DNA of 64,000 nucleotides, taken from assembly GCA_011090425.1 (NCBI GenBank), contig PHGD01000008.1, forward strand, positions 1 to 64,000. Direction: 5' to 3'. A program made the position numbers and the translations under genes. The stretch comes from Nitrospira sp. LK70 (GTDB taxonomy: Bacteria; Nitrospirota; Nitrospiria; Nitrospirales; Nitrospiraceae). Of this stretch, positions 1 through 7,731 are shown one piece after another. A model generated the notes under the pieces. It searched no databases. It was not told the origin of the DNA and saw only the letters and a list, made by a program, of their open reading frames with translations. The number at the start of each line of letters is the position of its first letter. Within the stretch, counting starts at the first letter, position 1.

Positions 1-1
1 C

Positions 2-52
2 CAGGTGATGATCGGCTGTCTGATCAGACTGAAGGAGCAGGGAGATATTTAG
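2..52 (+). CDS. possible 3' end of a gene cut by the window edge
   Basis: An open frame runs from base 2 to a TAG at 50-52 and would encode a C-terminal tail ending in LKEQGDI. Only 16 residues are visible and no family can be named. The frame is short enough to be chance, so the call rests on position only. The sequence ATGATCGGCTG near its start also occurs in the 5' flank of the GNAT gene (about 2138-2148), so this stretch could instead belong to a dispersed flank sequence. Confidence 0.25.
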   Translation, partial: QVMIGCLIRLKEQGDI

Positions 53-114
53 TTCACATGACCGCTGCGCGAAACGTACCGGCCTGTGAACATAGCGTAA
101 GATGATCATTCGGT

Positions 115-140
115 GCGCGCATAGGCAAGCCTACGCGCGC
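115..140. terminator. strong GC-rich hairpin, candidate bidirectional terminator
   Basis: The arms GCGCGC-A-TAGGC and GCCTA-C-GCGCGC are separated by AA, giving an 11-pair stem with one A/C mismatch. It lies between the possible plus-strand gene end (52) and the minus-strand gene end at 161, where a shared terminator would be expected. No U-tract follows on either strand, so it may be only a stabilising hairpin. Confidence 0.45.
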
Positions 141-160
141 GCCGGCTTTCCTGTCGTCTG

Positions 161-1084
161 TCACTCCGCCTTTCGAAGATCGATGACGGTTCCCTGCTCG
201 TCCAATTCAATGGTGATCATCGCGCCTTCCTCGATCGGCTTGGTCTTCACTTCCATCCGACCCAACGGAAACACCTTCTCGCCCTCCGGTGTCCACAGTT
301 TGATTTCCTGCTTGGTCAATCCGGCATAAATCAGCTTGCCGGTAATCAGCCGGTGCTTCCCCGGTTTATTCTTATGTTTCCCATGGTGGTCGATCACCAG
401 GTTTTCCTCGTTGAGCCACAACGTCACCTTGTCGCCGACCGCTGCATCGGACGGAGCGGTCTTGGCATTGATGGTGTACTGGCCGACCGGGGTTTTCACA
501 TAGACCAAACCGGAACTGATTTTCGTCACGACCCCGTCCAACGTCAGATGGTAGCCCGATAGAGTGTGAGGATGCTCGTCCAGTTCGATTTCCACCGTCA
601 TGCGATGGACATCGATGACTTTACCCTCTTCGTTCACTTCGACGGTGATCGGAGTTCCTTCCTTGATGCCGGAGAGTTGGGCCCGGCCGGTTTGCACATC
701 AAACTTCTTCTTACCCTCGGGTGTCCAGAGCTTGATTTCCTTCTTGTCCTTTGATGCATAGACCAACTTGCCGGAGACGAAGTGATGGGAATGGGACGGG
801 TCTCCTACACGATGGACATCGACCACGACGTTGTTCTCGTTGACCTGCATCTCCACTTCTTCACCAACCTCGATGTTTTTCGGCGCGGTGGCGGAGGAAA
901 TCCTGATCTTACCCCACGCGGTCTTCACGGTGATGAGGTCCGGTTGGATGACGGATACTGTCCCGGTGACCTTCATGTGGGTCCCTTTGCCGTGCGCGTG
1001 CGTTCCTCCTTGGTCGGCCAAGGCATAGGACGCCGGCATCGACAAACTCAGGACCATCGAACCGAGAATGATCAACTTGCGCAT
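161..1084 (-). CDS. secreted protein with four repeated small beta-rich domains
   Basis: The product is a 307-residue exported protein of unknown function. The start at 1084 is chosen because it is preceded by AAGGGAGAA and opens a signal peptide (MRKLIILGSMVLSLSMPAS, then a likely ALA-D cleavage site). A longer in-frame start at 1144 has no advantage. The mature part is an A-B-A-B array. A units (VTGTVSVIQPDLITVKT and LDGVVTKISSGLVYVKT) alternate with B units (VSGKLVYASKDKKEIKLWTP and ITGKLIYAGLTKQEIKLWTP), and each unit ends in a VxDxHR/VIDxR-like strand. The pattern resembles small OB/SH3-like barrels, but no catalytic motif is visible. The N-terminus of the mature protein is His-rich (GGTHAHGKGTH), which could bind metal. 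Periplasmic location is inferred from the signal peptide. Confidence 0.75.
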   Translation of the reverse strand: MRKLIILGSMVLSLSMPASYALADQGGTHAHGKGTHMKVTGTVSVIQPDLITVKTAWGKIRISSATAPKNIEVGEEVEMQVNENNVVVDVHRVGDPSHSHHFVSGKLVYASKDKKEIKLWTPEGKKKFDVQTGRAQLSGIKEGTPITVEVNEEGKVIDVHRMTVEIELDEHPHTLSGYHLTLDGVVTKISSGLVYVKTPVGQYTINAKTAPSDAAVGDKVTLWLNEENLVIDHHGKHKNKPGKHRLITGKLIYAGLTKQEIKLWTPEGEKVFPLGRMEVKTKPIEEGAMITIELDEQGTVIDLRKAE

Positions 1085-1548
1085 CTGCGTTCTCCCTTTC
1101 ATCTGTCCCAGACATTCCGGTGACCGTTGAATACTACCGTTCACAGTACCCTCCTTGGTTGCAGGTTAAGGATTTCGATTCCAGTCCATTGATACATAGA
1201 ACCACCACTCCGGCCTCCGGAAGATCCATGCCAGAGGAAACCCCGCGATCTTTCGCTTTTGGGAGTAGGAAGTATCTAGATATTTGAGGAGAAACGCAAC
1301 TCCCTCACTTCATCAACTGGATGAACCGAGGCGGAGCCGTGCAGCTTCATGACGTTCCGCCCATCTTCCTACCTCACGTATTCCTTGGTTTGAGAACATC
1401 GCAACAAGGTTGCGGCGAACGAAGCGCCGAGGCGTACACTTCGGTAGGCTGAGCCGCATCAGACGGCGTCACGATGGTGGCTTCCTCTTTGTAATCAGGG
1501 ACGCCACGGCCCTTGTGATTCATCCGGACCGTGATTTCTGGGTACTGA
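1085..1548. other. intergenic, 464 bases, no gene seen
   Basis: This gap separates the GNAT gene (stop at 1549) from the repeat-domain secreted gene (start at 1084), both on the minus strand, so it should hold the latter's promoter. A short perfect hairpin, CGCAAC-AAG-GTTGCG at 1400-1414, could end GNAT transcripts but lacks a U-run. Open frames on both strands here have no recognisable composition or start signals. Confidence 0.5.
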
Positions 1549-2109
1549 TCAGGAAGTTGTCTCGCCCGGCACGTCAAACGCCAGAATGTGATACTGCTTC
1601 CCCGACAAGGCAAACTCTCCAACATGAGCCATCCCGAGCCCATCCAGGTGGACACGAAGAGAATGGGGATTATCCTCGGCGACGAAGGCGACACCGATGT
1701 CATACCGCCCGGCGACTTCCCGTTGCAACGTTTCGTACAGTCTGCGGAGGAGCCCCCGGCCACGGTACGCCCGCTCGATGCAAACCGGTCCATAGATGAA
1801 CACACGAGAGGATGCGAGCGAGCGACCCTGATAGTCGATGGCATTGAATCGCTGCATCATGGCGGCGAGTAGAGGGAATGGTCGATTGAATTCACAGGAG
1901 GAGGCGCAGAGGAAACCGGCCAGACTGCCTCCGATGGCGGCTACGATGATCCCGACATCGCCCGTCATCTCCTCAAGTTGTTGCCGTGTAAACTTCACCG
2001 ACAAAAAGCCATCCCGGCGTTCCGTATCCTCCAGGTTACCGATGAAGTTCGCCGCCTGCACATCGAGAATAGCCGGGATGTCCTCCAACTTTGCCCGTCT
2101 GAATTCCAT
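1549..2109 (-). CDS. GNAT-family N-acetyltransferase
   Basis: A 186-residue protein with the GNAT acetyl-CoA fold. It begins MEFRRAKLEDIPAILDVQ, the usual beta1-alpha1 opening. The acetyl-CoA pyrophosphate loop (motif A) is RAYRGRGLLRRLYE around residues 114-127, and a later VAFVAEDNPHSLRVHLDGLGM segment fits motif B. GNAT enzymes transfer acetyl from acetyl-CoA to an amine; the substrate cannot be told from sequence. It lies 33 bases after the HAD phosphatase gene on the same strand and may be co-transcribed with it. A decayed copy of its first 28 codons plus the 5' flank sits at 13609-13755. Confidence 0.85.
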   Translation of the reverse strand: MEFRRAKLEDIPAILDVQAANFIGNLEDTERRDGFLSVKFTRQQLEEMTGDVGIIVAAIGGSLAGFLCASSCEFNRPFPLLAAMMQRFNAIDYQGRSLASSRVFIYGPVCIERAYRGRGLLRRLYETLQREVAGRYDIGVAFVAEDNPHSLRVHLDGLGMAHVGEFALSGKQYHILAFDVPGETTS

Positions 2110-2142
2110 GGCTTTACCCGATCACGACAAGCCGGCAGCCGA

Positions 2143-2892
2143 TCATTTCGTTCGGTCCTTGCAACGTCGCAGTGACGAGAAATCGTGATTGAGCAAATCC
2201 CCGATGCGGTCGATGGTCACGTCCGCCTGTGGAAAAGGAGCCAACGTTTGTCGGTCCAACGCATAGTGGCCCTGGCGAGGAAACACGGTGGTCACGCGTG
2301 AGCCCCATCTTGTCTTCACGGCCGAGAGAATTCGGAGCTTGTCGTCGATCAACAGGTAATGCCCGGCTGGGTAGCGCTGCTCCACATCGTCCAGCTCCCG
2401 TTCCTTGTGAATGTAGATCAACACGCGTCCTTGTACGGCTTTGAATAAGCCGGAACGTTCGACCTTTCTTGGCTGAAACACCACGTCGCCGTCCGAGAGG
2501 ATCACCGCTGTGCCCCAGCGCGTGACATGGTCGATCACCGCGAGCGCGCTCGGATAGAGTCGGTCGGCGAACGGATAATTGATCAGAAAATGAGAGACCG
2601 TCAACAAATGCGGGTCCCTGGGATACTCGGTACGATACCGTTGCAGGGCCCCTAAATAATCCGCATAGCCCAACTCGACCCGCAACTGTTCGAAGATCGT
2701 CCAATAGCGTTTCTGCCGCTCACGACCGACTTCGCACTCAAGATATTGTTGCAAGTCCTCGGTCACCCGATCGTTGTCCAGCAACGTATTGTCCACGTCG
2801 AAGAGGAAGACGATGTCCGTCGGCGACATAGAACGCACTTCTCCATCAGTGACACTCAGCATCCTGCCATGCGGACCACTCTGATCGCTCAT
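2143..2892 (-). CDS. HAD-superfamily hydrolase, coupled to zwf
   Basis: A 249-residue haloacid-dehalogenase-fold hydrolase, probably a phosphatase. Motif I is FDVDNTLLDND, with the nucleophile at D32 and the acid/base at D34. Motif II is ILSDGD and motif III is LLIDDK. The long helical segment between motifs I and II is the cap. Its ATG overlaps the stop of glucose-6-phosphate dehydrogenase by 4 bases (ATGA), and AAGGTGG precedes it, so translation is coupled to zwf. This suggests a sugar-phosphate or phosphogluconate-related substrate, but that is only an inference from context. Internal Met codons at residues 11 and 22 are alternative starts. Confidence 0.82.
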   Translation of the reverse strand: MSDQSGPHGRMLSVTDGEVRSMSPTDIVFLFDVDNTLLDNDRVTEDLQQYLECEVGRERQKRYWTIFEQLRVELGYADYLGALQRYRTEYPRDPHLLTVSHFLINYPFADRLYPSALAVIDHVTRWGTAVILSDGDVVFQPRKVERSGLFKAVQGRVLIYIHKERELDDVEQRYPAGHYLLIDDKLRILSAVKTRWGSRVTTVFPRQGHYALDRQTLAPFPQADVTIDRIGDLLNHDFSSLRRCKDRTK

Positions 2893-4265
2893 GGGTCCAC
2901 CTTCGGGTTATGCCAACCGCCGTCTCCGATGAACCGATCCGCTTCCTTGGGCCCCCAAGTGTTCGGCTCATATTCGAATAACTGTGTCGTGGTGCCCAGG
3001 ATCGGCTCTACAGCACGCCACGCGGCTTCTACGCCGTCTTCTCGCGCGAAGAGCGTGGGGTCGCCCTTGACGGCGTCTCCGAGAAGGCGCTCATAGGGAT
3101 CCATCTCGTCGCCGGGACAATGACGCGCGATCAACTCGATCCGTTCTCCCGTCATGAGTTCCCCGGGAACCTTCGCCTTGGTGCCGAGGGCGATCACCAC
3201 GTCGGGGTTGAGCCGAAAACGAAAGTGATTCGGCAGCGGCGCTTCGGTTTCGTCCAACACGGGGCAGGGCGGCCGCTTGAACTCCACAAGGACCTCAGTG
3301 GCGGTCACGGGCAAACACTTGCCGGCCCGCACATAGAACGGCACGCCCGCCCAGCGGTCGCTCTCGATATGGAACCGGAGCGCCGCAAAGGTTTCGATCT
3401 GCGAATCGGATGCGACGCCTTCCTCGCGGCGGTAACCGCGGAACTGACCCCGCACGATATCCGACGGATTGAGCGGCCGGATCGTCTTGAGGACCTTGAC
3501 CCGCTCATCCCGAATCGACTTATGGTCGCTCCCGGCCGGTTGCTCCATGGCCAACGACGCGATCACCATCAACATGTGGTTTTGCGCCACATCCCGAATC
3601 GCCCCCGTTTCCTCATAGAAGCGGCCGCGGCCGGCCACGCCGAAGCGTTCGGCCATCGTGATCTGCACGCGGTCAACATGATTGCGATTCCATCCGGCTT
3701 CAAGGAATGGATTGGCGAAACGGAAGTAGATAAGGTTCTGGACCGGTTCCTTCCCCAGGTAGTGGTCGATCCGGAAGACGGCTTGCTCCGGAAAGTGGGC
3801 GCGAAGCGTACGATTGAGCGCCTGTGCCGAAGTCAGGTCGCGACCGAATGGCTTCTCAACCACCACGCGCGCGTTCCTCAGGCACCCGGCCTGCGCCAGC
3901 CCTTCGACTGCGACGGGAAACATGCTCGGAGGAATGGCCAGGTAGTACAGAGGGCGCTCGGCGCCCCCGAGTTCTGTACGCAATCGTTCGAACGTCGTCT
4001 TTTCGCGGTAATCGCCGCTGACGTACCGGAGCAGCCCCGACAACTTCACGAAGGCCTGCTCATCCAGCCCACCGTGCTCGGTGAGACTTTCGCGGACCCG
4101 GCTTCGCAACCGTTCGAGATTCCACTCGTCCTTCGCGACTCCAATGACCGGCATCTCGAGATGGCCGCGCCGCGCCATGGCCTGCAGGGCCGGGAAGATC
4201 TTCTTGTACGCAAGATCGCCGCTGGCCCCGAAGAAGACGATCGCGTCGGACTTCGCCATGACCAT
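2889..4265 (-). CDS. zwf: glucose-6-phosphate 1-dehydrogenase
   Basis: Oxidises glucose 6-phosphate to 6-phosphogluconolactone with NADP+ or NAD+, the first step of the oxidative pentose phosphate pathway (cytosol). The 458-residue protein has the N-terminal nucleotide-binding loop GASGDLAYKK (residues 13-22), the EKPFG segment, and the active-site signature RIDHYLGKEPVQN (165-177), which contains the catalytic His and the substrate-binding Lys. The length is slightly short of the usual 480-510 residues. The start is preceded by GGAAGG; the second ATG, two codons in, is also possible. Downstream, the HAD hydrolase is translationally coupled. The neighbouring glycogen/glucose genes suggest that stored glucan feeds this pathway. 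Confidence 0.96.
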   Translation of the reverse strand: MVMAKSDAIVFFGASGDLAYKKIFPALQAMARRGHLEMPVIGVAKDEWNLERLRSRVRESLTEHGGLDEQAFVKLSGLLRYVSGDYREKTTFERLRTELGGAERPLYYLAIPPSMFPVAVEGLAQAGCLRNARVVVEKPFGRDLTSAQALNRTLRAHFPEQAVFRIDHYLGKEPVQNLIYFRFANPFLEAGWNRNHVDRVQITMAERFGVAGRGRFYEETGAIRDVAQNHMLMVIASLAMEQPAGSDHKSIRDERVKVLKTIRPLNPSDIVRGQFRGYRREEGVASDSQIETFAALRFHIESDRWAGVPFYVRAGKCLPVTATEVLVEFKRPPCPVLDETEAPLPNHFRFRLNPDVVIALGTKAKVPGELMTGERIELIARHCPGDEMDPYERLLGDAVKGDPTLFAREDGVEAAWRAVEPILGTTTQLFEYEPNTWGPKEADRFIGDGGWHNPKVDP

Positions 4266-4633
4266 GGCTTACCTTCCTTTCCCTTCGGTCTGCCGTCTCA
4301 TGCTCTAGGCCTTGAGCCTGCACCGGCGTTGCCATACAGGTAGCCCATAATAGCGCGAGGATAAGGCTGTTCCAATCGTGATTGTCAACATTGTTATCCT
4401 CCTCGATTATCCCGCCCCTTCGGCTCAGGACATTCCCTTCCTCCCGGAAAGGACGAGTGTGGGGCATGCGCCATTGTGGTCGGATTTTTCTGATCGCCGT
4501 GAGACGGTTCGCACGGGCCATCGACCTCGGGGCCTTCCGCTATCGCCCACAAGAGCGATATCGGTTCCCCGCGACAGCTCCTCGAACTGCTCGATGTTTC
4601 GGGTATGATGGCCGATCATGAAGCATGGACGCT
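4266..4633. other. intergenic, 368 bases, no gene seen
   Basis: This is the upstream region of zwf on the minus strand and probably carries its promoter. Several open frames of 60-150 codons cross it on both strands, but none has a convincing start signal, domain or composition. The most open one on the minus strand is rich in Arg and Pro and looks like a shadow frame. Confidence 0.5.
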
Positions 4634-4861
4634 TCACATGTCGCTCTTCTCACCTTCGCGTGTAAGGGCGCTGCCCTTATGGGCCGCGATGTGATCGGTC
4701 TTATCGCTCTTGATCTCGTATTGAGGATCTCTCTCCGAAGCGTGATGGACATGGCCCTTGTAGTCAAAATCCTTGGTGTGGATGGCAATGATGGTTCCTG
4801 AGACCCGGCCCGCCTCGGAGTTCCAGCTTACATGGTCACCGATCCTGAACCTCTTAGCCAT
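4634..4861 (-). CDS. DUF2945 (HVA1/TUDOR-like) small protein
   Basis: A 75-residue protein with the complete DUF2945 signature: KRFRIGDHVSWNSEAGRVSG at the start, then HHASERDPQYEIKSDKTDHI, then HKGSALT near the end. The family is a small SH3/TUDOR-like barrel found in many bacteria and fungi; its biochemical role is not established. It follows the Rieske-FAD reductase gene on the same strand after 71 bases, so co-transcription is possible. The C-terminus is short and charged. Confidence 0.88.
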   Translation of the reverse strand: MAKRFRIGDHVSWNSEAGRVSGTIIAIHTKDFDYKGHVHHASERDPQYEIKSDKTDHIAAHKGSALTREGEKSDM

Positions 4862-4932
4862 CTTGCATCCTCCCAGCAGCTCTGGAACTCCAGCCGACGC
4901 TCAAAGATGTGAGGCTGGAAACTGTGGCCTGG

Positions 4933-6462
4933 TCATACAGAAGCCTCCTGCTCGAACGCGACCTCCGCTCGCAAACTCTCCAGGTCACGCCCAACGGTCG
5001 CGACAGCAAGCCGTTTGTTGTTTCGCCGATAGGTAACCATGCAGTCGCGCGCGGCGGGATCACCGTCAATCTCCACGCGATCCCATTGCTCCGCATGACC
5101 CACATAATTGATCCGTGTATCGTAGTGCTGGCTCCAAAAGAACGGAACCGCCGTAAAACGTTGCCGTTGCCCAAGGATATTCCGGGCGGCAACGACACCT
5201 TGACGCTCCGCGACCACCCAATGTTCCACCCGAATGTGATCTCCCGTCCTCTGGTCCGGCCAGCGGGCAATATCGCCGGCGGCGTAGATGTTCGGGACAT
5301 TCGTTTGCAAAAATCCATCGACGACGACTCCTCGATCCACTGCGAGGCCGGCCTCCTTGGCCACAACTACTTCCGGGCGAACTCCGATGCCCGTCACCAC
5401 CAGATCTGCGGCCAATTCCTTGCCGGTCGATAGCTTGACGCGATCCGGTTCAATCTTTGTGACGGTGGTGCCGAGATGAAACACAACCCCGTGAGATTCA
5501 TGCAGCGCCCTCACCATATCTCCGAGTGCCGCGCCGAGGATACGCTCCATCGGACGCGCTTCCGGGGCGACAACCTGTACCTCCAATCCACGCCCTCGTA
5601 ATGAGGCCGCGACTTCGAGGCCTATGAAGCTTGCGCCGACCACGACGCAACGATGTGCCGCCCCTATTCGGTCGATCATGGCATCGCAGTCTGCCAGGGT
5701 ACGGAGCAGGCTTACGTGCGGCAAGGTGGCGCCGGGAACCGCGAGCCTGATGGGTTCGGCACCTGTGGCGAGCAGTAATGCACCATAGGTCACCCGACTG
5801 TCATCTGAGAGAGTCAGAACTCTTTGCGCGGGATCGAGCTTGATGACGCGACTCTCACATCGCACATCGATGCGATGATCCTCGTAGAACGCCGGAGAAC
5901 GTAGAGGGATCCAGTCGGACTGGGCAGTCCCCGCGAGATAATCTTTCGACAAATTCGGCCGATCGTAGGGCAATGCCGGATCAGCGCTCAAGATCGTCAC
6001 GGGCCTCTGATAGCCCTCCCGACGCAACGTCTGGGCCGCGGCGTATCCGGCTGCGCCGCCTCCGACGATCACGACTGATTCAGGAAGCCCTGCGGCCGCC
6101 AATGTTGGCGGTCGTGCTGTCGGCAAGGCTTCACGCACGAGGGCGCGACCGCCACGTTGCTCTACCAGCCAGCATTTCAGATCATTGAGAGCGGGCGGCC
6201 GAAGAGCCTGGCCTGTGCGGACATTGAAACAGGCATGGTGCCACGGGCACCGGATCGTACCATCGACCAGCAGCCCGCTGCCCAGCGGCGCCCCATAATG
6301 CGTGCACATCGCGCCGACGGCAAACAATTCGCCGCCCTGACGCACGAGTAGAGCCGGCTCATCACCGACATGGCCCGTCACCATACCTCCTTCAACGATA
6401 TCCTCTAATGGGACACCCTCAGCGAAATCCGGCCCGGTCTGTGATGAAGAAGGTTCGGCCAT
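4933..6462 (-). CDS. Rieske [2Fe-2S]-FAD/NAD(P)H oxidoreductase (AIF-like)
   Basis: A 509-residue two-module flavoprotein. Residues 15-112 are a Rieske domain with CTHYGAPL and CPWHHACF (cluster ligands C53, H55, C72, H75). Residues 128-430 are a pyridine nucleotide-disulfide-type reductase with FAD-binding GGGAAGY (134-140), a second dinucleotide fold around VVVGASFIGLEVA, and the YAAGDIA FAD-flavin motif. The C-terminal domain resembles the apoptosis-inducing-factor-like and BphA4/ferredoxin-reductase families. It probably moves electrons from NAD(P)H through FAD to the Rieske cluster or a soluble acceptor; the acceptor is unknown. AAGGAG precedes the ATG. No signal peptide is present, so it is cytosolic. 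Confidence 0.9.
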   Translation of the reverse strand: MAEPSSSQTGPDFAEGVPLEDIVEGGMVTGHVGDEPALLVRQGGELFAVGAMCTHYGAPLGSGLLVDGTIRCPWHHACFNVRTGQALRPPALNDLKCWLVEQRGGRALVREALPTARPPTLAAAGLPESVVIVGGGAAGYAAAQTLRREGYQRPVTILSADPALPYDRPNLSKDYLAGTAQSDWIPLRSPAFYEDHRIDVRCESRVIKLDPAQRVLTLSDDSRVTYGALLLATGAEPIRLAVPGATLPHVSLLRTLADCDAMIDRIGAAHRCVVVGASFIGLEVAASLRGRGLEVQVVAPEARPMERILGAALGDMVRALHESHGVVFHLGTTVTKIEPDRVKLSTGKELAADLVVTGIGVRPEVVVAKEAGLAVDRGVVVDGFLQTNVPNIYAAGDIARWPDQRTGDHIRVEHWVVAERQGVVAARNILGQRQRFTAVPFFWSQHYDTRINYVGHAEQWDRVEIDGDPAARDCMVTYRRNNKRLAVATVGRDLESLRAEVAFEQEASV

Positions 6463-6704
6463 TGCATTTCTCCTTGATCATGCAAATCTCCGGTCGCCCA
6501 CCTTGAGTTGTCGTTTGTCGATATCGGATGTCAGCATCACGTTCAAACTTCGGATCAGGTCGGTTGGTGGGATCCGGCACCAGTGCCGACGAGCTTTCAC
6601 CGAACACAATTGACCACAGACACACCATGCTTCGTTACCAGCAGTAATAACGACATCGCAAGGACGACGATGTGGGTTCCTTAAGGCGGACCTCCGGTGA
6701 CCGG

Positions 6705-7277
6705 TCAGCGGACGATCTCGCGGTTATCGAGCTTCTGCGGAGGCAGCTGCTCCACCACCTGCAAGTGATTGTTCACTTTCTTGACCCCATGGACGCCCTC
6801 TGCCGCCCTTTCGGCCGCTGTCTTTGACAGGTCATCAAGCACGTCGCCCTTGAGGGTCACCTCGGCCTTACGCACTGAGATCTGGAGAGTTGGATTGCTT
6901 TCGAGCGCAGGGGTCTGCTTAAAGGCTTCCCAGACATCCCGTCTGATCTTGTAATCTGGTGCCAGCGCCCTGTCCACGATCACATTGTTTCTCACGCTTC
7001 GTACACCCGGTACCGTGCTGGTGATCGTCTCGGCCCAACCCTTTTCCTCCGGACTCGCGACCTCACCGAATAATGTGACATTGCCCTTGTCGACCTGGAC
7101 ATGCAACACTTCCCAGTTGATGCGACCATCCTTCCGCAATTGCAGTTCGATCTTCGACTGGATCGTTTCATCCGACATATTGTTGGATTCCGTCGCGGCA
7201 AAGGGTGTCGTTGGTGCGACGACACCTATGCAAAGCACGACACTCGCCCAGGCCACTATCTCATTCAGTTTTCGCAT
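6705..7277 (-). CDS. periplasmic protein with BON domains
   Basis: A 190-residue exported protein. The start at 7277 is preceded by GAGGAG and opens a signal peptide (MRKLNEIVAWASVVLCIG, with a likely FAA cleavage). Two BON domains follow: SDETIQSKIELQLRKDGRIN... with VDKGNVTLFGEVASPEE, then IRRDVWEAFKQ... with VRKAEVTLKGDV. BON domains bind phospholipid and occur in OsmY-type periplasmic stress proteins and in secretins. A role in envelope stress is a family-based guess. A longer in-frame extension up to 7499 lacks a good ribosome site and would bury the signal peptide. Confidence 0.85.
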   Translation of the reverse strand: MRKLNEIVAWASVVLCIGVVAPTTPFAATESNNMSDETIQSKIELQLRKDGRINWEVLHVQVDKGNVTLFGEVASPEEKGWAETITSTVPGVRSVRNNVIVDRALAPDYKIRRDVWEAFKQTPALESNPTLQISVRKAEVTLKGDVLDDLSKTAAERAAEGVHGVKKVNNHLQVVEQLPPQKLDNREIVR

Positions 7278-7614
7278 GGTTGTGCTCCTCACTGTCTCCA
7301 TGACTAGTTGGATGTTGAAACGCCCGTCACCTTTGTTCTCGCGGCTCTCAAAGACCTCACGTACAACCGGGCAAGGGCTGCCGGAGCTGCTCGGGGCTGG
7401 TGAATTCAGCAGTCTTTTTGAATATCCTCCGGGAAAGGATGGTTCCATCCGTAATCGCTTCCAGGCCTGTAGTCTCCCCTCACGTCCATCACGGTTCAAA
7501 CCTACGCTGTTGTACTCTAATAGTCCTACTGGGTGAATCCCCTGTTGATGCCGAAGTAAGACAGCGGAAAAGAAAACGCCTGTTTGCAGAAATCATGATG
7601 CGGAAGAGATGACA
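7278..7614. other. intergenic, BON-gene upstream region
   Basis: These 337 bases separate the BON gene start from the histidine-kinase remnant at 7615. It must carry the BON gene promoter, but no clear -35/-10 pair was found by eye. No plausible coding frame is seen. Confidence 0.4.
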
Positions 7615-7731
7615 TCACCGTGCTTCTGGTAACCAGGCCGCGACAGTCGCAGACTCACCTTCAAGCGAAATCCTGCCGCCTTGCTGGGTCACGAGCGTCT
7701 GACTGAGCGAGAGTCCGACCCCTCTACCTGT
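7615..7731 (-). pseudogene. remnant of a histidine-kinase C-terminus
   Basis: The minus strand encodes TGRGVGLSLSQTLVTQQGGR, then ISLEGES, then ATVAAWLPEAR and a stop. This matches the G2 box and last strands of a sensor-kinase ATPase domain (consensus GTGLGLS...IVxxHGGxI). The usual PGxGT loop after the ES is missing, the second G2 residue is R instead of T, and no kinase coding sequence is open upstream. The last 14 codons of the glycogen debranching gene overlap it in another frame. It looks like a scar where a kinase gene was lost. Confidence 0.7.

Noticed and set aside
3120-4343. 407-codon plus-strand frame opposite zwf
   Set aside because: It is the antisense shadow of a well-supported gene with high GC at third positions; no domain or start signal is present.
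4425-4637. 70-codon minus-strand frame before zwf
   Set aside because: Arg/Gly-rich, no start signal, and it overlaps the end of the DUF2945 gene.
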